DNA of 12,929 nucleotides from Puniceicoccales bacterium (GTDB lineage Bacteria; Verrucomicrobiota; Verrucomicrobiia; Opitutales; UBA953): positions 1-12,929 of the forward strand of contig JAITIB010000096.1 of the NCBI GenBank assembly GCA_031279675.1, written 5' to 3'. Below the pieces are notes generated by a model. That model had not been told where the DNA came from. It saw nothing but the letters and a program-made list of their open reading frames with translations, and made no database searches. Shown here piece by piece: positions 1-6,137 of the stretch. How positions within the stretch are numbered: the first letter of the stretch is position 1; the number at the start of each line of letters is the position of its first letter. Made by a program: the position numbers and the translations under genes.

Positions 1-29
1 GCTCGGGCAAAAATGCACCGGGACGTGAC

Positions 30-117
<88 letters not shown>

Positions 118-190
118 TCTGTCCGGGCGCGTGCAAGGTTGCCATGCCGCCGCGCGTGGCAAATAAATAATGGGCCGCGGGCGCGGGAGG

Positions 191-1126
191 CTACGCCCAA
201 TCGAGGCCGATGTCGGCCCAGGGGGCTTGATGGGTAAGGGCGCCGGTGGAGACGAAATCAGGGCCGAGTTCGGCGATGGCGCGAATGTTTGCGAGGGTGA
301 TGCCACCGCTGGCCTCGGTCCATGCGCGGTTGCCGATGAGCGCAAGCGCGGCCCTCATCGCGGCGGCGGAAAAATTGTCGAGGAGAATGATGTCAACGGC
401 GTTTGTGTCCAGGACGGGCGCGATCTGCTCAAGCGTGTCCACCTCGCATTCAATCAGGAGTCCGGGATGCGTGCTGCGGGCGTGCCGGATGAGCGCGGCA
501 AGGTGGCGTCCGCGCTGGGCGGCGTGATGGTTGTCCTTGAACATGACGCGGTCAAAGAGTCCGAGGCGGTGATTCCAAGCTCCGGCGGTGGCGGTGGCGT
601 ATTTCTCCAGCATCCGCCAGCCCGGGGTGGTTTTGCGCGTGTCGAGGAGGGCGCAGGGCAGACCGTCGAGCTGGCGGAGATACGTGGCGGTGTGCGTGGC
701 GATGCCCGTGAGCTTTTGGAGATAGTTCAGGAGTGTTCGCTCAGCCGTGAGGAGCGGGGCGGTGGGCGCCTCGATGGTGGCGATGGTTGTTCCGGCGGCA
801 AGCTGCTCGCCATCGGCATGGTGCCGGGTGATACGGCAGGTGCCGGGGGAAGTGTAGGCGTCGAGAATGAGCGGGAGGAGGAGGCTGCCGCAGAGAGTGA
901 TCTCTTGGCGGGCGTTGAGGTGGGCGCGGGCGGTTTGGGTTCCCGGGCAGTGGACGGAAAGCGTGTGCGTGGTGGGATCGCCCGGGGGAGCGGACGGGGC
1001 GCGCAATCCGTGCCCGGCAAGATCTTCGTCACGGGCCGTGGCAATGTGCTGTTGGAGGTGGCACGGGTCGAGATCGTGCCATTGGAGTCGCTGATGAAGC
1101 CGGGTGGATTGGGTTTGGGTTTTCAT
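191..1126 (-). CDS. nadC: Quinolinate phosphoribosyltransferase (nicotinate-nucleotide pyrophosphorylase, carboxylating)
   Basis: This 311-residue cytoplasmic enzyme converts quinolinate and PRPP to nicotinate mononucleotide, CO2 and PPi in de novo NAD synthesis. Family motifs are visible in order: NYLQKLTGIAT (134-144), DTRKTTPG (162-169) with EKYA (174-177), NHRLGL (185-190), KDNH (197-200), ECEVD (226-230), LLDNFS (248-253), EASGGI (271-276) and GALTH (295-299). These cover the quinolinate- and PRPP-binding residues, so it should be active. The ATG at 1126 gives a normal family length. The frame stays open upstream to 1276, but those extra residues do not look like NadC. A proline/threonine-rich stretch at about 42-66 lies in the variable N-terminal domain. 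No nadA or nadB is nearby. No Shine-Dalgarno is visible. The upstream region is cut short by an insertion sequence about 140 bases away. Confidence 0.95.
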   Translation of the reverse strand: MKTQTQSTRLHQRLQWHDLDPCHLQQHIATARDEDLAGHGLRAPSAPPGDPTTHTLSVHCPGTQTARAHLNARQEITLCGSLLLPLILDAYTSPGTCRITRHHADGEQLAAGTTIATIEAPTAPLLTAERTLLNYLQKLTGIATHTATYLRQLDGLPCALLDTRKTTPGWRMLEKYATATAGAWNHRLGLFDRVMFKDNHHAAQRGRHLAALIRHARSTHPGLLIECEVDTLEQIAPVLDTNAVDIILLDNFSAAAMRAALALIGNRAWTEASGGITLANIRAIAELGPDFVSTGALTHQAPWADIGLDWA

Positions 1127-1266
1127 TGCCGTGTCAAATTTGCCTGAAATCCATTTCCAAGGACAGCTTGAACAACGTCCATCTGGGGCGCGGGCGGAAC
1201 CAGAAACAGCCTGACATTTGGTTGAAGATGCGGCGCATCCGATTTTTCCCAATAATGGCCAAAATT
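1127..1266. other. nadC upstream region, bounded by an IS element
   Basis: This 140-base non-coding stretch lies between the nadC start codon and the outermost proposed end of the insertion sequence, so it must hold any native nadC promoter that remains. No good -35/-10 pair was found. A TTGACA on the minus strand sits only a few bases before the ATG, too close to serve as a -35 box for this gene. GCCAAAA at 1258-1264 matches GCCAAAA at 2637-2643 on the other side of the IS. Confidence 0.4.
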
Positions 1267-1380
1267 TGATGCGCAAAGAAGTGTGGGGATGAAACAGTTC
1301 GTCAAGACAGATTGGATGGATGTTTCCTGACTATTTTTGGGAACGCCGCCTGACTTTGCGTAGGGGAAGTGGAGGCATGG
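1267..1380 (+). repeat. Left imperfect inverted end of the IS
   Basis: This end shares a collinear series of short matches with the reverse complement of 2529-2636, including TGATG, AAGTG, TGGATGG with ATGT, TTTTTG, TGACTTT and GGAGGC. The match requires several small gaps, so these are degenerate ends and not a perfect terminal repeat. It was found by eye and has no score. Confidence 0.4.
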
Positions 1381-1458
1381 CTCAAAAAGTTCTTGTGGGT
1401 GGTTTGAAAAACTATCATCTTGACAACTGGGGGAATATGCAGGAAAAAGGATGACAAG

Positions 1459-2526
1459 ATGACAACTGAATGGCAAATGGGATTTTTTGACCGGGACGAA
1501 CGTCTCGCGAAGCTCGACAAGCTCGGCTATATCCTCGTCGATTTGAAACGCATTGTTGATTTTGAAATCTTTCGTCCGCTTCTCGCAGGCGCACTCGAGA
1601 AAAAACAAAACAGCACAAATGGCGGACGGCCAGCGCTTGATCCTATTTTCATGTTTAAAATCCTAATCCTGCAACGCCTCTACAATCTCTCTGACGAACG
1701 CGTTGAATTTCAGATAAACGACCGGCTCACCTTTCAACGCGTCCTCGGCCTCGACATAAATTCCCCCGTGCCCGATTATACAAGCGTCTGGTTGTTTCGC
1801 GAAAAATTGACAGCCAGCGGCGTTATCAAGCAACTGTTCGATCTCTTCACAGAAAAACTCTCCGAACGCGGGCTTATACAAAAGGGAGGGACGATTGTGG
1901 ACGCGACTTTTGTGGAGGTGCCGAAGCAGCGCAACACTCGCGAGGAGAACGAGATGATAAAAGAAGGGAAAACGCCATCGGAATGGGAAAAAAAGCCGCA
2001 AAAACTCAGTCATAAGGATGTTGACGCACGCTGGGCAAAGAAAAACAAAGCAACATATTATGGCTATATAAATCACCTGTTGGGCGACGCGCCGTCAAAA
2101 TTCATGCGCGATTATATTGTGACAAACGCCTCTGTGCACGATTCGCAATGCGGATCTCAATTAATAGGTGAAAAGAACGAAGGTGAAAATGGATTTGGCG
2201 ACAGCGCGTATAAAAGTGCCGAAATGGATGCGCACCTTGTCAGTTGCAAAGTAAACAACTTTATACACGAGAAAGTCAGGCGCGGCCATCCACTTTCCGA
2301 AAAGAGCAAAGAAACGAATCGCAAAAAATCCGGAGTTCGTTGTTTGGTGGAGCACATATTTGGGTGCAGGGAAAACAGCATGGGAGGCATCTTTTTGAAA
2401 ACGATTGGCATTGAACGCGCGCGCACCGGAATTGGCCTGATGAATCTTGCTTACAACATGCTACGTCTGGTGCAACTGCGACGCCTTGGCCGCGCACCCA
2501 ACTGGCCGTGCCCTGCCAGCGCATAA
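1459..2526 (+). CDS. IS5-family DDE transposase
   Basis: This 355-residue transposase cuts and pastes its own element. The N-terminus (residues 8-60) has the GFFDRDERLAKL and DFEIFRP motifs of the IS5-type N-terminal domain. The RNase H-like catalytic core supplies D148 (TIVDATFVEVP), D248 (GFGDSAYKS) and E298 (LVEHIFG), so the DDE triad is intact. QRNTREEN (157-164) and DARWAKKN (189-196) are typical of this branch. The ATG at 1459 was chosen because AAAGG sits about 8 bases upstream. The frame is open from 1420, and an ATG at 1477 is also possible. Base composition is more AT-rich than in neighbouring genes. There is no frameshift or internal stop, so it is probably functional or recently so. 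Confidence 0.93.
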   Translation: MTTEWQMGFFDRDERLAKLDKLGYILVDLKRIVDFEIFRPLLAGALEKKQNSTNGGRPALDPIFMFKILILQRLYNLSDERVEFQINDRLTFQRVLGLDINSPVPDYTSVWLFREKLTASGVIKQLFDLFTEKLSERGLIQKGGTIVDATFVEVPKQRNTREENEMIKEGKTPSEWEKKPQKLSHKDVDARWAKKNKATYYGYINHLLGDAPSKFMRDYIVTNASVHDSQCGSQLIGEKNEGENGFGDSAYKSAEMDAHLVSCKVNNFIHEKVRRGHPLSEKSKETNRKKSGVRCLVEHIFGCRENSMGGIFLKTIGIERARTGIGLMNLAYNMLRLVQLRRLGRAPNWPCPASA

Positions 2527-2528
2527 CT

Positions 2529-2636
2529 CCAGCCTCCGAAATCAGCAAAAGTCAACGGATTTTAATCTCAAAAACAGCACATCCCATCCATTCCTTTAAG
2601 ATGAAAATTCACCCTCAGCACTTTGTTGTGCCATCA
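2529..2636 (-). repeat. Right imperfect inverted end of the IS
   Basis: Partner of the left end at 1267-1380, read on the opposite strand. It begins three bases after the transposase stop codon and ends with CATCA at 2632-2636, directly before GCCAAAA. It contains the complements of TGACTTT, TTTTTG, TGGATGG and AAGTG at matching spacings. Confidence 0.4.
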
Positions 2637-2723
2637 GCCAAAAAATGGATTTTTTCGAACCGGCCTTCAGGATGTTGGGTAAAATATATTCATGCCGGGT
2701 TAATATTCCACACTCCGCTCGTC

Positions 2724-2760
2724 CGACCCGAAAACGGTCGAGACGGCTCTCCGAGCTGTC
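2724..2760. repeat. Two adjacent hairpins
   Basis: CGACC (2724-2728) pairs with GGTCG (2736-2740) over a 7-base loop. Immediately after, GACGGCTC (2742-2749) pairs with GAGCTGTC (2753-2760) over a 3-base loop, with one G-U pair. No T-tract follows, so they do not look like intrinsic terminators. Their role is unknown. Confidence 0.5.
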
Positions 2761-2881
2761 CGCATTGCTTCCTCCGCCAACGGCAGAAGTCATTCCTTCC
2801 CAAACACTTACGAGTTAATGGTGTGTGTGACACTGTCGCGCTGCGCGCGATTCCGCCAACAAGGAGGCGTCTAATCGTGAG

Positions 2882-2999
2882 GTGAGTCCGGTGGACGGAA
2901 CGGCGACTTGAGTCGCCGACACCCTGCTGGTGGTTTCATCGTAATGAAGCGAGTCCGAGAAATTCCGGCGACTAAAGTCGCCGTTCCGTCTGGGCTCAC
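2882..2999. repeat. Inverted pair of a dispersed palindromic repeat
   Basis: The left copy (2896-2918) reads CGGAACGGCGACTTG then AGTCGCCG. The right copy (2966-2988) is its reverse complement, differing at one base. Each copy is itself a palindrome: CGGCGACT pairs with AGTCGCCG around a 1-2 base centre. The inverted match extends outward with gaps to GTGAG (2882-2886) and CTCAC (2995-2999). A third copy, identical to the right-hand one over 23 bases, lies at 12891-12913. The arrangement resembles a paired REP/BIME element: two palindromes facing each other around a 47-base spacer. Confidence 0.85.
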
Positions 3000-3657
3000 G
3001 TTGGCGGCGCAGCCACGACTTCCGAGCGAAGCGACAAGACCGGGCGCGAAGCGAACCGGAACATGTCCCGTCGCCACTCGACCCGGTGCCAAAGGCGTCG
3101 GTACAAGTGGTAGCGTTGTTGGCGAATGTGAACATTACGGTATCGGGGATGGTCCAAAGAAGTCAGAAGGGACAACGCAAGCAGTTTTTAAAAAAAAGGC
3201 GGGAGGCCCAGGCAGAAGTTGCCCCATCTGGGAGGCAAAAAACTCGTCGAAAATGAGTAATTCCGGTGATGATAACAGAGGCGATGCGCTGTTCCTCACC
3301 GCCGGAGAGCACGGTCACATGATTAGTCGAGCCGCCCACTGATGGCGAATGAGATACGGGAACAAGGCGAGATATTGTGGGGCATGGCCGATGCGCGGCG
3401 ATGGGCTGGAAGAGAAATGCCGGCGGTGGTGTCGGCAATAAAACGTTCCGGTCCGGTATGAATTCCGGGGGTTATTTTTGGCAAACCCGAAGCGCTTAAT
3501 GGTGATTCGGCGCGAGCCGGTCGTGACGCATAAGACGGGGCTGCCCAGTGGAGGCGGTCCGGCCAAGTGTCCGCGCACTTTATCCTTGCGCGGGTGACAT
3601 CGGCGGGTAGCTTGCCGGCACGTTTTTCAAATGATGTGCAAACATCTGCCTCAAGTT

Positions 3658-3742
3658 GCCCGGATGGCGGAATTGGCAGACGCGCCTGACTCAAAATCAG
3701 GTATCGCAAGATGTGTGGGTTCGAGACCCTCTCCGGGTACCA
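3658..3742 (+). tRNA. tRNA-Leu (anticodon CAA)
   Basis: Acceptor GCCCGGA (3658-3664) pairs with TCCGGGT (3732-3738), followed by discriminator A and encoded CCA (3740-3742). The anticodon stem CCTGA/TCAGG encloses the loop CTCAAAA with anticodon CAA. A class II variable arm (GTATCGCAAGATGT region) is present, and the T arm contains GGTTCGAGACC. It reads UUG leucine codons. The 3' end lies 52 bases before the next gene. tRNA-Leu genes are common integration sites, but no clear duplicated 3' end was found in the window. Confidence 0.95.
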
Positions 3743-3794
3743 AGGTTTTCTTCGAGGAGCGAAGCATGTGTGCCATCGTGTTCCTTTTGCTGCC

Positions 3795-4637
3795 ATGATG
3801 CCGGGCGAAGTTCCCATTGAGGATGGTTTTCTGGACCTTGTTGCCAAGGCGCAACGGGGGCTGCGCGTTGATGACGCGGTGCTGGCGGCGAGTGCGGGGG
3901 TGTCGCCGGAGGCGTTGCGCCGGATGCGTTCCGGTGTGGTGGACTTGGGGGTGGTGCGGGCGGTGGCGTCGGTGTTGGAGTTGGACGCGGTGGCGTTGGT
4001 GGCGATGGCATGCGGGGCTTGTTACGCGTCGCCGCCGGTGGTGCCCCGGGTGGAAGGTCTGGCGTGTTTCAACACGCCCTTTGGGAGGGGGTTGTCGGTG
4101 AACAATTTTCTGGTTTGGGACGCGGTGTCGTGCGAGGCAGCGGTTTTTGACACGGGAACGGATGCGGCGGCGCTGGTGGCGTTGGTGCGCGAGCGCGGTT
4201 TGCGGGTGCGGGACATTTTTATCACGCACACGCATCATGACCATGTTGCCGCGCTGGGGGCGATTGTGGACGCAATGGGCGGGGGGGTTGTGGTGCGTGT
4301 TTCCGAGCGCGAGTCGTTTCCGGGAGCGGTGGCGTTTGGCGATGCCGCGGTCTTTGCGCTGGGGGCTTTGTGTGTGAGGGTGGTGCCGACATGGGGGCAT
4401 TCGCCGGGATTGACGACGTTCGTTGTCAGCGGGCTGGCGGTGCCGCTTGCGATTGTCGGGGACGCGTTGTTCGCGGGCTCGATGGGCGGAAGCGAGGGTT
4501 TTTACAGGGAACAGCGCCGCCATGGTCTTGAGCGGATACTTTCGCTTCCGGACGCCACCGTGATTGCGCCAGGGCACGGGCCGTTGACGAGCGTCGGTTT
4601 TGAGAAACGCCACAATCCGGTTTTCGCGGGACGGTGA
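3795..4637 (+). CDS. MBL-fold metallo-hydrolase with HTH-like N-terminal domain
   Basis: The protein has 280 residues. Residues 11-75 form a helical segment rich in Ala/Leu/Val, with AASAGVSPEALRRMRSG (31-47) resembling an XRE-type helix-turn-helix. Residues 88-280 form a metallo-beta-lactamase fold of the glyoxalase II-like type. All metal ligands are visible: H145, H147, D149 and H150 (THTHHDH), H202 (TWGHSPG), D223 (VGDALF) and H261 (APGHGP). A binuclear hydrolase is expected; the substrate is unknown (thioester, lactone or phosphodiester are possible). No signal peptide is seen, so it is probably cytoplasmic. The frame is open back into tRNA-Leu; the ATG at 3795 (or 3798) was chosen because it lies outside the tRNA and leaves a complete N-domain. 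No Shine-Dalgarno is visible. The gene ends 63 bases before the response regulator. Confidence 0.85.
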   Translation: MMPGEVPIEDGFLDLVAKAQRGLRVDDAVLAASAGVSPEALRRMRSGVVDLGVVRAVASVLELDAVALVAMACGACYASPPVVPRVEGLACFNTPFGRGLSVNNFLVWDAVSCEAAVFDTGTDAAALVALVRERGLRVRDIFITHTHHDHVAALGAIVDAMGGGVVVRVSERESFPGAVAFGDAAVFALGALCVRVVPTWGHSPGLTTFVVSGLAVPLAIVGDALFAGSMGGSEGFYREQRRHGLERILSLPDATVIAPGHGPLTSVGFEKRHNPVFAGR

Positions 4638-4700
4638 GGCGTTGGCGGCAAAAGAAATTCGTCGCAAAGGGCGCGCATTTGATTTCTGAATTTTCGCAGC

Positions 4701-6086
4701 ATGGCCACTCCAACAATTCTCATCGTTGACGACGAAAAAAACACCCGCGACGGCCTCCAGTCCGCCCTTGAGGGCAGTTATGAATTGTTCCTCGCACGCG
4801 ACGCCGACGAGGCCATCCGGCTGCTGGATGCGGAGCGGTTCGACGTCGTGCTCACCGATTTGCGCATGGCGGGCAAGTCCGGGCTGAGCGTCATTGACAA
4901 GGCGCTCTCGCTGCCCGCGCGCCCGGTCTGCATCATGATGACCGCCTACGGCAACGTTGAGACCGCAGTCGAGGCCATGCGGCGCGGCGCGCACGACTTT
5001 CTGGCGAAACCGCTCAATCTTGAGAAGCTTGAGCTCATCATCCAGCGAGCGCTCCAGACGCGGCGCGTTGTGGAGGAAAACAAGGAGCTGCACCGGCGCC
5101 TTGACAAAAAGTTCAGCCTCGCCGGCATCGTCGGCAACAGCGCCGCCCTCGCGCACGTCGTCAAACAAGTGCGTCAAGTCGCGCAATCCAAGGCCACGGT
5201 GCTCCTCCTTGGGGAAACCGGGACGGGGAAGGAGCTTTTCGCGCAAATGATCCACCAGAACAGCCAGCGCCCCGCCGCGCCCTTCGTCCCCGTTCACTGC
5301 GCGGCACTGCCCGCCAATCTCCTCGAAAGCGAGCTCTTCGGTTACGAAAAAGGAGCCTTCACCGGCGCGGTCGAACGCCGCATCGGGCGCTTTGAGGCTG
5401 CCGACGGCGGCACGCTCTTCCTTGACGAGATCGGCGAGATCGACGCCACCACCCAAGTCAAACTCCTGCGTTTTCTTGAGACGCGCACCTTTGAGCGCCT
5501 GGGCTCGCACAAGCCCATCCAGGTGGACGCGCGGCTCGTTTGCGCCACCAACAAGAACCTCCCCTCCACCGTGTCCAGGGGCGATTTTCGCGAAGACCTC
5601 TTCTACCGCCTCAGCGTCGTGCAAATCACCCTCCCTCCCTTGCGCGAACGCCCCGACGACATCCCCCTCCTGCTCAACCATTATCTGCGCCACTTCTCGC
5701 AGGAAAACAGCCTCCCCGCGCCCACACTCAAGGCCGATGCCCAGCGCCTCCTCTCCGCCTACGCATGGCCGGGGAACATCCGCGAACTGCGCAATCTTTG
5801 CGAAAACCTCGTCGTCATGCACAGCGGTGCCGAGCTCGGCGAATACGATCTCGAAACACGATTCCACACAGGAGCCGCCACCCCGGCAACGCCACCGGAC
5901 GGCGCCTCGCCACCGCCCGCAACCGCCGCCAAAAGCCCGCTCTCGCGCAGGGAAAATGAAAAACGCCTCCTGCGCCAGGCATTGATCGAGGTCAGGGGCA
6001 ACCGCACCAAGGCCGCCACCCTTCTGGGCATCTCGCGCCGGACGCTCCATCGCAAGCTCGTCGCATGGCCGGAACTCGATGTCTGA
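4701..6086 (+). CDS. Sigma-54-dependent response regulator, NtrC/AtoC class
   Basis: The 461 residues have the standard three-domain layout. The receiver (about 5-120) has acidic D10/D11, phospho-acceptor D53 (VLTDLRM), T81 and K103. The AAA+ sigma-54 interaction domain (about 143-375) has Walker A GETGTGKE, the loop motif GAFTGA that contacts sigma-54, Walker B GGTLFLDEIGEI and an arginine-finger region (FREDLFYRLSV). A Pro/Ala-rich linker leads to a C-terminal Fis-type HTH (NRTKAATLLGISRRTLHRKL). It should activate RNA polymerase-sigma-54 promoters after phosphorylation. No histidine kinase is adjacent, so it is an orphan here. It lies 51 bases upstream of the hopanoid gene on the same strand. 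Its target genes cannot be told from this window. Confidence 0.95.
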   Translation: MATPTILIVDDEKNTRDGLQSALEGSYELFLARDADEAIRLLDAERFDVVLTDLRMAGKSGLSVIDKALSLPARPVCIMMTAYGNVETAVEAMRRGAHDFLAKPLNLEKLELIIQRALQTRRVVEENKELHRRLDKKFSLAGIVGNSAALAHVVKQVRQVAQSKATVLLLGETGTGKELFAQMIHQNSQRPAAPFVPVHCAALPANLLESELFGYEKGAFTGAVERRIGRFEAADGGTLFLDEIGEIDATTQVKLLRFLETRTFERLGSHKPIQVDARLVCATNKNLPSTVSRGDFREDLFYRLSVVQITLPPLRERPDDIPLLLNHYLRHFSQENSLPAPTLKADAQRLLSAYAWPGNIRELRNLCENLVVMHSGAELGEYDLETRFHTGAATPATPPDGASPPPATAAKSPLSRRENEKRLLRQALIEVRGNRTKAATLLGISRRTLHRKLVAWPELDV

Positions 6087-6137
6087 GCTTCCGCCGCCGG
6101 ACCAACGAAGCCATCACGCAACACCTCCCCTCCTCAC

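Larger units (their letters stand above)
1267..2636 (+). mobile_element. IS5-family insertion sequence (tentative ends)
   Basis: One complete DDE transposase is flanked by imperfect inverted ends. Reading inward from each end, the same motifs appear in the same order: TGATG, AAGTG, TGAA, TTC(G/A)TC, TGGATGG, ATGT, TTTTTG, TGACTTT and GGAGGC. The left copy spans about 1267-1380 and the right about 2529-2636. GCCAAAA occurs just outside both ends (1258-1264 and 2637-2643) and may be a remnant target duplication. Total length of about 1.37 kb suits the IS5 family, but inverted ends of about 110 bp are longer than usual, so the true termini may lie further in. The element is visibly less GC-rich than its surroundings, which suggests recent transfer. 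Confidence 0.6.
2637..3657. other. Long gene-free region with hairpins and palindromic repeats
   Basis: About 1 kb between the IS and tRNA-Leu holds no frame that looks like a real protein; the open frames are short, low in recognisable motifs and mutually overlapping. Contents seen: two adjacent hairpins at 2724-2760, an inverted pair of a palindromic repeat at 2882-2999, a GC-rich stretch (3020-3110) with two similar degenerate units starting GACCGGG and GACCCGG, and a plain stretch from 3140 to 3600. It could be a graveyard of decayed accessory DNA or hold an unrecognised RNA. Confidence 0.5.

Noticed and set aside
118..190. TTGCCA/TGGCAA inverted repeat between nadC and tRNA-Ser as a terminator.
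   Set aside because: The 6-bp stem has a 12-base loop and no T-tract on the minus strand.
170..1147. A plus-strand open frame of 325 codons opposite nadC.
   Set aside because: nadC on the minus strand has all family motifs. The plus frame is Gly/Ala/Glu-rich without a motif, as expected of a GC-rich shadow.
2508..2885. A 125-codon plus-strand frame after the transposase.
   Set aside because: It overlaps the transposase end and the IS right end, has no ribosome site and no motif.
2882..2999. Could the inverted palindromes be a CRISPR fragment?
   Set aside because: The copies face each other, are self-complementary with almost no loop, occur as a pair and not as a regular array, and no cas gene is present.
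3163..3438. LSGGEEQRI on the minus strand, resembling the ABC-transporter signature LSGGQ.
   Set aside because: No Walker A, Walker B or other ABC sequence surrounds it and the frame is short. A chance match in non-coding DNA is more likely.
4638..4700. A sigma-54 (-24/-12) promoter before the response regulator.
   Set aside because: No GG and GC pair at the required 10-base spacing within a convincing consensus was found here or before hpnDE.
3651..6050. A minus-strand open frame of about 800 codons opposite the MBL and response-regulator genes.
   Set aside because: It is the antisense shadow of two well-supported genes in GC-rich DNA, runs over tRNA-Leu, is full of low-complexity His/Arg/Gly runs and has no recognisable domain.
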